Translations under genes and position numbers: made by a program
NCBI GenBank assembly: GCA_034336665.1
Contig: JAPFBE010000002.1
Span: 74,961,405-75,025,404 of the forward strand
From: Luscinia megarhynchos
Taxonomy: Eukaryota > Chordata > Aves > Passeriformes > Turdidae
Direction: 5' to 3'
Length of the DNA: 64,000 nucleotides
The notes under the pieces: model-generated
Told to the model about the DNA's origin: nothing
Databases searched by the model: none
Seen by the model: only the letters and a program-made list of their open reading frames with translations
Shown: one piece after another, positions 41,818-52,052 of the stretch
How positions within the stretch are numbered: position 1 is the first letter of the stretch
Layout: every line of letters starts with the position of its first letter

Positions 41818-42660
41818 CTAAAAAGATCTTCTTAGAGGAAGACTATACTTGCCTGCATCTTTAGCTTGCCTCTGGTGGGGTGAAACACCCGTGACAGCTT
41901 CATGTCTGCCATGGCACAAACCAGGCTGTGTTTCCACAGTTAACACCTGAACCCCCACAGCTCTTACAGATAAGACTGTAGATAAGTGGCTATAGCCACG
42001 GCCACATTGTCCCTTTGAAGCTGAATATGATTCTCTTACATCTGCAAGTGTGGAACTTCCTCTAGAGAAATGCATAAGCCCTGTGCTGAGGAGAGTGGGC
42101 AGGATTGCCAGCAACAGGGCTGCTCCCCATCCCATAGGAATCCCTTATCCATATCCTCTGAGGTGTTCCTGCCCCTGCAGCCCAGTACCCCAGGGTGACT
42201 GCTGCCACATCACAGTAATTCCTCTGCAGAGATTCAAGCTCCAGAAGAGGAACAATTGCAGGGTCTTGGCCACAGACTCCTCAATCACAATGGAGTCCAT
42301 GGACAGCCAGTCTGAGGGCACAAATAAGCATTCTCCCCTTCCCCTGGCAGAAGTGATGCCTCTCCCTAGGCATGGGCATGGATTACTGCTGATGGCACAA
42401 CCAGTAGGGCCAGGAAGTTTGACCAGATGTGGTGTCACTTGGGGTGGGAGGTGCAGGGATGGCAGCAAACAGACAAAAACCTCAGCTGTGAGGTACATTG
42501 GCATCCACTGGCATCCATTCTGGAGCTGAGAGACTGCTGTCTCCAGGGCTCTGAAGGAATGATGTGTGATGGGCATACAGACAGGACAGGATTTCCCCTT
42601 TTAGCTGATGCCTGTCCTCACACCAACCCAATTCCCTGGGGAACAGAAAAAAATTTCCTG
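41818..42660 (-). other. Unclassified GC-rich block with a long, nearly open minus-strand frame
   Basis: This is the most open non-CR1 stretch in the window. On the minus strand a single reading frame runs from 42576 to 41818, about 250 codons. It is broken by only one TAA (42147..42145), and an ATG follows three codons later at 42135. The second half starts with a hydrophobic, signal-peptide-like segment (Leu/Ala-rich, about residues 4-20 of that ORF). A 159-codon plus-strand frame (42050..42529) overlaps it, so low stop density from base composition is a strong alternative explanation. I recognise no domain, see no splice-site pattern, and find no TATA/poly(A) pair of the kind seen in the LTR at 34.2 kb. 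It may be a decayed retroviral or host gene copy, or an unclassified repeat. Confidence 0.3.
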
Positions 42661-44825
42661 CAAGACAACTCCTGACACTTTTGCTACTGAATGGTTTTAA
42701 GAATGATAGCTTATGTAATCCTATAGCCCCATTTCATTTTAGCAGTATTTAATGAAAGAAGAAATGGTTGAACAAAGCAATTTCATATACTATTCAATAA
42801 GCAGCTCTTTTCTGTATGAAGCATTAACAATACCTGTCATTTTTGTACAAAAAAAGGCTTCCAATTACTTCAATGCTGAGAGAAAATCCAAATACTAGGA
42901 GCCCCACAAGAATTTTTAATACAATTATGGAAAAGGAAAAGGTGTGACCCAGAACTCCATTTAATATTTTACTAGCCTTGAGAATTAATTTGAGCTTGTG
43001 TTCAATTTTCTGGAAAGTTTCATCCTTAAAGCTGTGCAATTTGGGCACATAATGGAAGAGAACAAAGAGCTGTCCTTTCCTCTCTGCTTTTTTCACATGC
43101 TAGAGATGGGGGAAAGGGAGGAGATGACATGTAATCAATGGAACATATAAAGAAAAAAGTAAGTTTATGATATAAAAAAAGTCATATGACTTCATTAAAA
43201 TTTCTTTAGCAGACAGCAGGGAAATTTAGTAGATGGAAGAGTATAAAAGAAAGACAGATTAGCCTTAGCTTTGGTTGTGTACACTTATGCTGTAAACCAT
43301 ATGGCTACAGGCTTTCTTTGAACTGCATCTGCCTCTTGGTCTTCCTCTTCTATCCCACATACTTTCTATCACCTGAAAAAGGAGAAAATGCATCCTGGTC
43401 TCTCTCTATCAATACGTCCCTCTGTATGTGGATTGTACACTTGCTGTGTGAATTCCTTCCTATATCCTAATTTAAATTACCTTCTCTTCCATTAATTGTT
43501 GGTCTAAAGCATACCTAGTCTGGAAATACATAGTGATTCACTATTTCATCCAAAATTTAAGTCATAGAAATGTAGAATTGTTCAAGGAATGTCTCCATTT
43601 GTGTATGGAAGAATGCCTGATTAAACATGTCTTAGAAAATCAGCTTCTGAGCTTTAAAGGTACTTGGAGTTTTCTTTAGCTCCAGGTTTTGGTTTCCAGT
43701 CCTTCTGACATGCAGAGGCCACACCCTTAATATTAAATTATAAATGCTAATTACAGGTAGTGGATCTGTTCTCTTTCACTGGGTGAAATGCCTGCAGTGG
43801 TTTCTAGGTCATGTCCATTCTCCATTCTCTAGAAATTACATGGGACAGTGCTTGTAAACTATGGCTAAAAGTCAGGCAAGGAAATAATTTAACAATTTAA
43901 TACAACAGATAAAAGAGTACTAGTGCCTTGAAAGGGCTCCATTTAACTTTATACATTAGATTGGCAGCAGAAAACCTCAAAATCCTGATTTTCATGAATT
44001 GAATTAGTGCCTGTTGGAGCTTCCTTTTTGTTTGTGGCATTTGTTTTGTGAACCAAAATTATTTTGGTTTTGTTTTTTTTTTTAAGTAACACTTTTTAAA
44101 GGATACTAAGAAATACTGAAATGCTTCTAAGGTATGAATGCTCTTTAGGTATCATTTCTTTCACTTATAAAGCCTTTTTAAAGTCAGCTGCTGTCTTCAG
44201 GACCAGATTCTTGGATTACTTTGCCAGGGAATCTGTGAGCAAAGCACAAGGACTAGCAGATACAGCCTGTCCAAAAATGGGATGTTCACATCTGGAGGAG
44301 GTAGGCAGTCAGTGGTAGGAATGGATGACAGGAGAAACGTAGATCCTGCTGTATTGAGTTGCCTTTTCAGGCATTTTATGCAGCCCCTGAATACAGTGAG
44401 TGCTCTTCTAAAATGCTAATCATGCTCTCTTAAAAACTATTTTTATGTTTTGTCATTAATCACTATGCATTTTCAGTATAATTACAAATAAAAACACCAT
44501 GTTCAAAATCAGATCTGTTCTGCTGATGACACACAACCTTGAATGAAATCTAAATCTCATTCTTTGACTGAGCTCTGCCATGATAACAGGAAAATACAGA
44601 ACTAAAAATGGGTTTATTTTGATGAACAAAGTAATTTCATTTGATTCTGAAAGTGGATAAGATCAGGATGCTGCATTACAATGTGTTGTTTTCTGCATAT
44701 TCACTTTTATGTTCATAGTGTTTCCATAGTATTTTGAACTTATCTTGGTATTGATATCTAAGTGAACATTTCTGGTATACAAGCAGAGAAAATAATGTGA
44801 GTCCCTGTGCTGCTCCACTTCCACA
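42661..44825. other. AT-rich intronic sequence, no gene seen
   Basis: No exon or recognisable repeat. Ends at the CR1 3' repeat. Confidence 0.55.
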
Positions 44826-45915
44826 TAGAATTATACAATCATAGAATTATAAAATGGTTTGGGTTGGAATAGACCTTAAAGGCCACCTAGTTCAAACCTT
44901 CCTGCCATGGGCAAGGACCATGCACCAGACCAGGTTGCTCAAAGCCCCCTCCTACCTGGCCTTGAACACTTGCAAAGATGAGGCATCAACATATTCCCTT
45001 GGCAACCTGTTGCAGTGTTCCACCACCCTCACAGCAAAGAATTTCTTCCTAATGTTTAATCTCAAACTTCTCTCAGTTTGAAGCCATTATAAAGGTATAT
45101 AAATGTCCCATCAATACAGGCCATTGCAAAAAGTCACTCTTCAGTTTTCCTGTAGGCTCCCTGCAGATATGAGAAGGCTTCTAAAAGATCTCTCTAAAGC
45201 CTTTTTTTATCCAGGGTGAACAACCCCAGCTCTCTCAGCCTGTCTTCATAGGGTAGGTGTTCCATCCCTCTGATCATTTTGGTGCCCCCCCTCCCCTACA
45301 CTTGCTTAAAAAGTCCCAGATTGTTATGCTGGGAGCCCCAGAGCTGCACACAGTTCTCTGAGAGCAGAGCAGAGAGGCTGAATCCCCTCCCTTGCCCTCT
45401 GGCCACACTGCTTTTGATGCAGCCTAGGTTACAGCTGGATTTCTGGGCTGCAAGCACACATTGCCAGGTCACATCTTCACCCCAAATCCTGTTCTCAACC
45501 TATTCTCCACCCTACCTCTATTAGTGCTTGGGATTGCCCAGACCCAGGTGAACTTGGCCTTGTTGAACTTCATAAGGTTCACGTGGGTCCACTTCTCTCT
45601 GGATGGCATCCCTTGCCTCCAGTGTCCACACAGCTTGGTGTCATTGGCAAACCTGCTGAGGTTCACTCAGTGCCACTGTCTGTGTGGCCAAGAGAGATGT
45701 TAAACTGCACCATCCCAATACTGATCCCCGAGGAATGCCACTCATCAGTGGTCTTCACTCGAAAATCCACCCATTAATACATTTTTGAGTGTGACCATGA
45801 CCTGTTTCTTTATCTACCAGGTAGATAATTCATCAAATCCGTGCCTCTCCAGAAGCAATGTGAATGTCTTGCAAAGTTGTCTGGTACATATTCATGTACA
45901 AGTGCAGTAGCTAAT
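44826..45915 (-). mobile_element. CR1 LINE, 1.1-kb 3' portion with reverse-transcriptase remnant
   Basis: From low to high coordinates it shows the reverse complement of the CR1 3' repeat (AATCATAGAATTATAAAATG), the 3' UTR (CCTGCCATGGGCAAGGACCA; CACCACCCTCACAGCAAAGA) and then the C-terminal part of ORF2. On the minus strand 45651..45631 encodes FANDTKL, matching the FADDTKL-type catalytic motif of CR1 reverse transcriptase with the first Asp replaced by Asn. A little downstream, still in frame, are LMKFNKAKFTWVW and WAIPSTNR, matching the 'NLMKFNKAKC..LHLG..NP' block. The open frame there is only 65 codons (45469..45666) and is otherwise broken by stops and shifts. It is a dead copy, 5'-truncated near 45915. 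Confidence 0.95.
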
Positions 45916-48867
45916 TTGACAGCATAAGGAGTGATATGTTTCTGCATTCCTTGGGGTGGAATCATTAGCACAGGTAAATCTCTGTGCTGCTGACAGCAAA
46001 TTTATATGACACAGAGTTTATGATCTAGTAGATGTAAATGTCTGCTGTGAAACCAATGATGGATGAAGGAAGAGAACAGCTTATCTCACAAGATTTCCAG
46101 TTGGGATAGAAATAATCTATCTTGTGAAATGCTGACAAGTTCGCTTCTAATCTTAGTTAGAAAATTGAGGCTGGAAGAGATAGTGCTGAAAAAATAATGG
46201 GGTGAAAATCTGCTCTAACTTTTCAAAGCATTTCCTACATCCATTCCTAACTTGCTACAAAGTGCTTTGGGAGTTGCAAAGCTATTCAATCACTTTCATA
46301 TTAACAGAAAAGCCCCATGTGCACAGCTTTTCTATGAACTATTTCCTATGCTAAAGAGAATTTTGGGCTATTACTATCTGTATAAAATAGTTCACTGTTT
46401 AGCGATTTATTTAAATGTGAGGGAATCTCAACTTGTTCTGAACAGCTTTGCTACTGTGCCTCCTACAGTGTCACCTTTCTGGCATTTTTGATTGAAATAA
46501 AAAGAACATATAGCAACCTTAGCCTTAGCTTTCTACACTACTCACCTTTTTTAGAAGTGGATGATGTAGAGCTGCAAATGTAGGTCTATAAGATCAGTCA
46601 TCAGGATAGTGTTTTTCTGTCCCAGAAGGATATGAAAAAGTTTTTAAAACTTGTAAATAAGGGATTAAGGAGAAAAAGGTCTAAGATATAGCTCTGAAAT
46701 AGTAGCAGATGAGAGATGAAAAATATGTGATGATTATGGTATGAGGATATGGAAGAGGATACCAAAGCCTCAGGTATTTCCCAAGAGCAGATTGAAATTC
46801 TACTTGATGTTTTTTTAAATCTGTCCAGCTTGTAGTAGGAGATGGTGAAAGCCAACACAGTCAATGACCTTAAACTGACATACATAAAAATAGTATGAAA
46901 AGGTCTAATTATTGCAAAGGTCACAGATTTGTTCCAATTCTGTTGTTTCCAGGAGTCAATGGAAATGCAACAGAGTATCAAAATTCCTCAGTGGCTTTCA
47001 GAAATGCTTCATATTTACTTTGTTGATTCAACATGGTAGAATTTATATATCTTGAAATAAGGGCGTCATAGCTGAACTTATAACAAAAATAAAAGATAAG
47101 AATTAATTTATATTTAATAAAGCACTTGCTAAAATCACAGGAAGGAAAGCATTTCAAGGAGGTATGAAAACTGTCTACAAATGTTCCTCCAATTTCAGAG
47201 AGATAGAGGAAACAAGAAAATTATTATTTTATGAAAAATTATGATTAAATAGTAATGCAGCTCCTATAGAAGAAACCGCTGTCAGATTTAATACCAAAAT
47301 ACTTTAGATAAGGAAACTGTTTCTCAAGTATAGTATATTATACAGTTCTACATAAAAGCTTTTTATATCAGGTCCTTGTATAATTTTAAATCAATGTTGA
47401 CTGAGCTCAAAATATCAAAAATAAATGCAAAATTATTTTAATTTTTTAACAATTCTTTTAAATATTTGTAATAAATGAAGTATGACATTTACATTGGCAA
47501 AATATTTTTGTTAATAAGGAGTCTAAGGGACATACATTTTCAATAATCGTGATTTTTAAAAAAGGTCATATTGGGAGTTTTTTATTAATTTTGTGTGAAA
47601 TAAAAGTATCCAGTACTTTTGCTCCATCTTTTAGGGTCAAGAATAATAAATAAAAATGTTTTAACTTTTAGCATCACTGCACTGGACAGCATTTATTCCT
47701 ACTCCTACACGTTAGCTTTCTCCCTCTCCCTCCACTATACTCAATTTCAAGTTAAAATAGACATTACTGAGAACATGTGTTTTCTTGAAAGTCTTGACCA
47801 CACTTGATTCCACATTTAATGGGATATGATGTTCTGTCACAGCAGTTTTACACTGAAATAATTCCAATGATTTGTTGACTGTTATTCTTTTTTTATATTA
47901 TTGAAGCTGAGAAGAGATTTGGCTGCAGCATACCTCAATTTGCATTAAATTTGTTTCCTAAACTGAAGTTTTACTTTATTCATGTGATTCATTGTAATGT
48001 CAACTTTGCAAGATTCGATCAGAATGGAGGAGCTCTTTAATATAGATTTGGTTTTGTACAGACAGCTTCCTAAGCTCCAGAAGTCAGGTCTGTGCTTCTT
48101 TCTCCATGTATAACTGTTCTAGCAACCATAATGAGAGACATCTATCTTCTGGTATGTCTTTGAGTATGATTCAAATGAAGAGACAAATTTTAGAAGAAGA
48201 ATAATGTCTATAGAAGCCATATATCTATGTATCTATATCAAGCTTCTAACTATATTAGTTTGACTTTCTTTTATATTTCAAGCATAAATTTGGAGGTAGA
48301 ATATAAGTGAACTTTCAGTGTTCACAAGATTTCTGATCTTGTTTAGAAGAATGAGTATCTGCTTAAGAGAAAACTTTTGCAAACCCAGATGTTCTCATTC
48401 TCCAAGGAGTGATGCATTTGGGGTGGGAAACAGATACTTTCTTGTTTCTGAAGAGCTACTTTCTGAGTGGATTATGAATTAGCAGTTAAAGATCAGTGTG
48501 CATTTCTTTAGATCATAAAGGGGATCTCCAGAAAAATTGGAGGTCTCCTCAACAGAATTCGACTTGAGATCATAGTTTATTTCATCATCTAAGTTACCAT
48601 TCAAATCTTCCATATTAAAAATACATTATTGGCATCACCAAGTAGAAAATTGCGTGCTTAAAAAATGCAATTTCTCTCTGTTTGCAATAAATGATATTTT
48701 GCCTAAAATCCTCATGCATTGCAGTAAAAAAAATTTGGAAAGTTTCACAGTATCAATTCAGAAGAGGTAAAAACTAGGCAGGTGTTTTAGGTATGCTATC
48801 CATTTTCACTGCCTGCTACTCATTTGCAGGGACTTGAAGGTGCCTTTGCAAACTTCCAGATGTTTGA
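45916..48867. other. AT-rich intronic sequence, no gene seen
   Basis: No exon or recognisable transposon lies between the CR1 and the RALYL acceptor region. The 126-codon minus frame at 46601..46981 is rich in Ile, Phe and Ser, as expected of random AT-rich DNA. Confidence 0.55.
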
Positions 48868-48895
48868 CTTACTGATATCAAATGTTTGCTTTCAG
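48868..48895 (+). promoter_or_regulatory. RALYL: 3' splice acceptor and branch-point candidates of the RALYL exon
   Basis: Two yUnAy matches, CTTAC (48868..48872) and CTGAT (48872..48876), put candidate branch-point adenines 24 and 20 nt from the junction. The AG is at 48894..48895 in TTTGCTTTCAG. The polypyrimidine tract is short and interrupted by purines, so the acceptor looks moderate in strength, in contrast to the optimal donor. Confidence 0.7.
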
Positions 48896-48971
48896 ATATC
48901 AACATGGCAGGAGAACCAAAACCATACAGACCAAAACCTGGCAACAAGCGGCCACTTTCAGCACTTTACAG
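48896..48971 (+). CDS. RALYL: RALYL internal coding exon (76 bp)
   Basis: The exon reads (D)[19 protein letters not shown] followed by LSALY(R). This is the stretch immediately C-terminal to the RNA recognition motif of RALYL, at about residues 86-111 of a ~291-residue protein as I remember the human sequence. The paralogues RALY and HNRNPC have related but different residues here, so RALYL is favoured. RALYL is a nuclear RNA-binding protein of the hnRNP C/RALY family with neuron-enriched expression. This basic, proline-rich linker joins the RRM to the downstream region that carries the coiled coil. The boundaries are set by CAG at 48893..48895 and by CAG|GTAAGT at 48971/48972. The upstream intron is phase 1 (the first two bases complete an Asp codon), and the downstream intron is phase 2. 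Because 76 is not a multiple of three, skipping this exon would shift the frame. The in-frame ATG at 48904 is internal, not the start of the protein. There are no disabling changes, so it appears functional. Confidence 0.93.
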
Positions 48972-48980
48972 GTAAGTGAG
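48972..48980 (+). promoter_or_regulatory. RALYL: 5' splice donor of the RALYL exon
   Basis: ACAG|GTAAGTGAG matches the U1 consensus at every position from -3 to +6, so it is predicted to be a strong donor. It supports both the exon call and its plus orientation. Confidence 0.9.
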
Positions 48981-50330
48981 ATCTCACTTTAATTTACCCC
49001 AATCCAATTTTTATCAGAAAAATTATGGTAGCCTAAAATGTATCTACCAATGGCACTGTGCAATGTTTACCAAAATTATAATGGAATCTAAGTACTTGTT
49101 AATGCTCCCAGTCCTAGTACTACTATCAATAATTTTATCTTTGTTAATTGAGTGCTATTTCAGCTTTTAGTACTTACAATTCAGTGCTCAGCTATGGCCT
49201 CATTTTTTGTGACTTTTTAATTTTGCAATGATCAGTGAAATAACTAAAAATTTCAGAGCAACAAAAATGTTTTCTCATGGATTTTTCTGTCAGAGGTGAG
49301 AATGAAGTTTTGAAAAAACTGGACTTCTTCCTTGGCTGTTCAGGAAGGCATTGATAGTGTTTTTCTCCTCTTCCTAGGTGCCTTTTGTCATAGAGCTTTT
49401 ACAAACTTGAGAAAACATCTACTTTTTTTTCCAAATCAATTATGTTTAGTGAAGCAGTACAGATTCTTAGGACTACCATGCCCACATGTATTTCTGCTCA
49501 ATAAACCTCACTTCTCATAAAAGTGCTACAGAATTTATGCTCCAGATTAATGGAAGGACTTAGGGCTGATTTCTACTGTAGCTGAAATACAAGTAGACTG
49601 GCTCTGAGAGCAACACCCAGGAGTGAAATCAGACACACTTGAGCAGTACTTTTTCATGCCTTGTCTGGTCTGAAAGTTTCAGATGAAAATTCAAGGGGGG
49701 AATCTCAGAATAAGACAACCAGAAGCATTTTAGGTCCGAGTCTCTGTGCTACATAGAAGAAATTTGACATTTTATCATATAGCTGCCCTTAGCTGAAGTG
49801 ATAGAAATATTATTTTTGGAGAAGAGAATCCCTGTTTCATGATTACTCTTAACTGCAAGCTACTAAACTCTGTAGGTGTTCCTGGTAACCTTGATCTACT
49901 CTGTCCCTGTGATAGTATTTCAAAAGATCTTGAAAGGTGTACTGTGATTTCTGGCATTTATATACTTTCCACCTCTGAGCTTTTGAAGGCTTTCTCATAA
50001 ATACTTGTTCTACAGAAAAGATAGGGATAAAGAGAGACCTGTGGAAAGCTCTAAAGGAATTTTAAATAGGAAAAATATCTTAGATTGTGTCTTTTCATGG
50101 ATGTACTGCAAACTATTTCTCCAGAAGATCATGAGGCTTTTATGAACATCCTAAAAGAACTAAGAGAATCCTCCCATTGCCCCCTTCATCTTAGTTCTCC
50201 CTCTCTGCTCTATGATTGTATAATAACAAGGAACTTTTATTGTCTCAGTATTGCTTAACCTAATATGTGAGAAGATAGATGGCTTATAAAGCTTTGGCAA
50301 CACTATGAACATCTACTTATTTCAGAACAC
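48981..50330. other. Intronic sequence, no repeat seen
   Basis: I recognise nothing here between the donor site and the LTR at 50331. Confidence 0.5.
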
Positions 50331-50848
50331 TGTTACTAGGTCTGACTGGGATGGAGTTAACTTTCTTCATAGGATTCAATATGTATTTTGGATTTGTTAC
50401 TAAAACACACCAATGTTTTGCTGTTTGCTGAACAGTGTTTGCACAGCCTCGTAGTTTTCTCATTTTCCTAACCTACCTTTGTAGTTAATAGCCTTGATGT
50501 GGGCAAGAAGTTATGGAGAAATAAGAAATATACCAGAGACAGCTGACCTAACCCAGCCAGAGAGATGTTCTCTCATATAGTCAGATATAAAAATTGGGAA
50601 GGTTTTTCTTCCAAAGCAGCTGTTTCTTGGAGATTGCCTGGACTGCTTATGGGAGGTGGAAAGTAATTGCCATTGCATTACTTAGATTTTTTTCCCTTCT
50701 CCCTTCCCCTATGACACTGCAAATATCTCAATCCATAAGGCTTTTTAACTTTTGATCTCTCCTTCATTCAGATAGGGAACAGTGGCAGGGGAGTAAGACA
50801 GTGACTATGTGGGTGCTTAGCTGCTGGCCAGGATCCACCAGCAAGACA
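50331..50848 (+). mobile_element. Endogenous retrovirus solo LTR, plus strand
   Basis: It begins TGTTACTAGG, then CTGACTGGGATGGAGTTAAC and TTTCTTC. This corresponds to a widespread avian ERV LTR that starts TGTCCTGG and continues with CAGCTGGGATAGAGTTAA and TTTTCTTC. Further along it has the expected CAGCTGACCTAACCCAGCCA block, a TATAAAAA box at 50586..50593 followed by TTGGG, a pyrimidine-rich region, and the terminal GTGCTTAGCTGCTGGCC followed by ACCAGCAAGACA. I could not find a matching target duplication, and the copy is clearly diverged, so it is probably old. No internal retroviral sequence follows at 50849, so I read it as a solo LTR. Confidence 0.78.
50586..50593 (+). promoter_or_regulatory. 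LTR TATA box remnant
   Basis: TATAAAAATTGGG lies at the position of the TATATAAA(C)TGGG box of this LTR family. It is in the same direction as RALYL transcription. Activity is unknown. Confidence 0.5.
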
Positions 50849-51475
50849 AGACAGTTAAGAGGGAAGAGGTTACATTAGATTTGATTTGCACTAAGGGAGT
50901 CATTGGTTAAAATTTAGTTGTTAGATATGAGAGACCCCCTATAAAAGGTAGTGAAAAGATTGTCATTAGAGTAACATCCTCTGATTTTTAGTTAGTAGGA
51001 AAAGAGAGCAGATAGTAGACGATACAAAAAAGGTTTCTTCATCAAAAGTGGTTAGCTGATCAGCTATTAAAAAAATCTATTTTTACCAGTATAATAAAAA
51101 AATTGGCTAACCAGTGACTAAGTGAATTTGATGGAAATTATCTGATAACATTCACTGTAGTGTGTTCAAAAGACTAGCTGAATCTATGTGTCGTCTATTA
51201 GTGATTCTTTCCAAAAAATTTACTTGTAAAGTAAAGAAACAATGGGTATGGGAAAGTGTTATACCTATTTTGTTAAGAAAAAAGATCCATCAAATTACTA
51301 GCTCAGATTAGCTTTGATTCTAAGAAATGTACTAGAACACATTATTAGAAATCAATTTATGAAGACCAAGAAGTTAAAAAATTGGGTAAAAATCAGGACC
51401 GTATTATGCTGAAGCAATATAATTTCTTCTTTGACAAAGACAGCAAATTTATGGTACAAAGAGATGTTCTATATG

Positions 51476-51480
51476 GTCAT
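51476..51480. repeat. Target-site duplication (GTCAT), left copy
   Basis: GTCAT immediately precedes the TGTC terminus of the LTR and is repeated exactly at 52048..52052. A 5-bp duplication is typical of several avian ERV integrases. Confidence 0.8.
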
Positions 51481-52047
51481 TGTCTTGGTTTAGCAGTGAC
51501 ACTCCCAATTTAGTGCCCTCTGAGGCTCTCCCAAATGAGATTCCACTAGCTCGGTCCCACCCCTTTCCTGCCCCCTTCCCACTCCGGGGATAGAGAGGAG
51601 AATTGGAGGCACAAAGGGGTGAAAATTGCAGTTTGAGAAAAGAACAATTTGCTGGAAACAGAAATGAGATTTTTTTTAAAAAGGGAACAGTAACAGCAAA
51701 AATATTAATAACAAAAGGTGTAAGACAAAAACCTATTTACACGGAAAGCCCATGCCCGATACCAACCAGCTTTTCCACACCACACCACACTTTCTCCCTA
51801 CTGGAAAAGGAATGCCTTTTTTTCCAGGAAACCAGAGAACAAGTCCTTCTCCTCCACCTCTGGTAATGATGTAAAATGGTATTAACAACATTTGGGTGGT
51901 GGCCCACTCAGCAGGGCACACAGCAGCCCACTGCTCCTGGGCTCAAGCAACCCGACCCAGTGGCTCAGTCTCCCAGCAGCTGGGCCACAGGCACACACCA
52001 CCACACCTGGCTACTGCAAAAAAATAACTCTGGAAGAAGCTAGGACA
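51481..52047 (-). mobile_element. Solo ERV LTR (567 bp) nested in CR1 and carrying 7SL-like sequence
   Basis: The element starts TGTCTTGGTTTAGCAG and ends CTAGGACA. The two ends form a short inverted repeat (TGTCTTGG against TGTCCTAG) with the LTR hallmark TG..CA, and they are bounded by the perfect 5-bp duplication GTCAT. I assign the minus strand because in that orientation it ends GCTAAACCAAGACA, like the 3' termini of related passerine LTRs. The U5-like part before that end (51545..51700, with GGTGGGACCGAGC and TTTTCACCCCTTTGTGCC) also resembles them. I could not find a canonical TATA box or AATAAA on that strand. Its first ~36 bp (52047..52012) are followed by about 115 bp of 7SL-related sequence. 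Internal retroviral sequence is absent, so it is solo. Confidence 0.75.
51897..52011 (-). pseudogene. 7SL (SRP) RNA-derived segment inside the LTR
   Basis: On the minus strand the segment starts GCCAGGTGTGGTGGTGTGTG, then CCTGTGGCCCAGCTGCTGGG, AGACTGAGCC, GGGTTGCTTGAGCCCAGGAG and GTGGGCTGCTGTGTGCCCTG, then CTGAGTGGG. This aligns collinearly with the first ~105 nt of vertebrate 7SL RNA (GCCGGGCGCGGTGGCGCGTG, CCTGTAGTCCCAGCTACTCG, GGAGGCTGAG, GGATCGCTTGAGTCCAGGAG, CTGGGCTGTAGTGCGC). By eye the identity is roughly 75-80% with two small gaps and one insertion. Many differences are CpG to TpG/CpA decay. The part after the CCAGGAG block follows 7SL, not primate Alu, which diverges there. It keeps the 5' Alu-domain end of SRP RNA but lacks the S domain, so it is not a functional SRP RNA. 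The A-box region of the internal Pol III promoter is mutated at its CpG sites. Confidence 0.8.
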
Positions 52048-52052
52048 GTCAT
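52048..52052. repeat. Target-site duplication (GTCAT), right copy
   Basis: Exact repeat of 51476..51480. CR1 sequence resumes directly after it. Confidence 0.8.

Larger units (their letters stand above)
1..48895 (+). other. RALYL: RALYL intron, upstream of the exon (partial, left end outside window)
   Basis: Everything left of the coding exon at 48896 is read as one intron, or as intron with undetected exons. I looked for the upstream RRM-encoding exons of RALYL and saw none, so this intron would exceed 48.9 kb. That suits a gene known to span hundreds of kilobases in mammals. The intron ends in TTCAG at 48891..48895. It is interrupted after the first base of an Asp codon (phase 1), because the exon begins with the last two bases of that codon. 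An alternative first exon or non-coding RNA inside it cannot be excluded from sequence alone. Confidence 0.8.

Noticed and set aside
42050..42529. 159-codon plus-strand ORF, the longest in the window
   Set aside because: It has no recognisable domain, lies in a GC-rich block with few stops, and overlaps an equally open minus-strand frame. There is no splice or promoter context, so it is not called as a gene.
43561..43620. Possible CR1 3' end (CATAGAAATGTAGAATTGTTCA)
   Set aside because: The similarity to the CR1 terminal repeat is weak and does not continue into the CR1 3' UTR.
46601..46981. 126-codon minus-strand ORF
   Set aside because: Its Ile/Phe/Ser-rich composition is typical of random AT-rich DNA, with no motif or context.
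51897..52011. Human Alu contamination
   Set aside because: The segment looks Alu-like at first sight, but after the CCAGGAG block it follows 7SL (GGGCTG..GTG.GC) where Alu switches to a different sequence. It is also substantially diverged and lies inside an avian-type LTR with its own duplication, so contamination does not fit.
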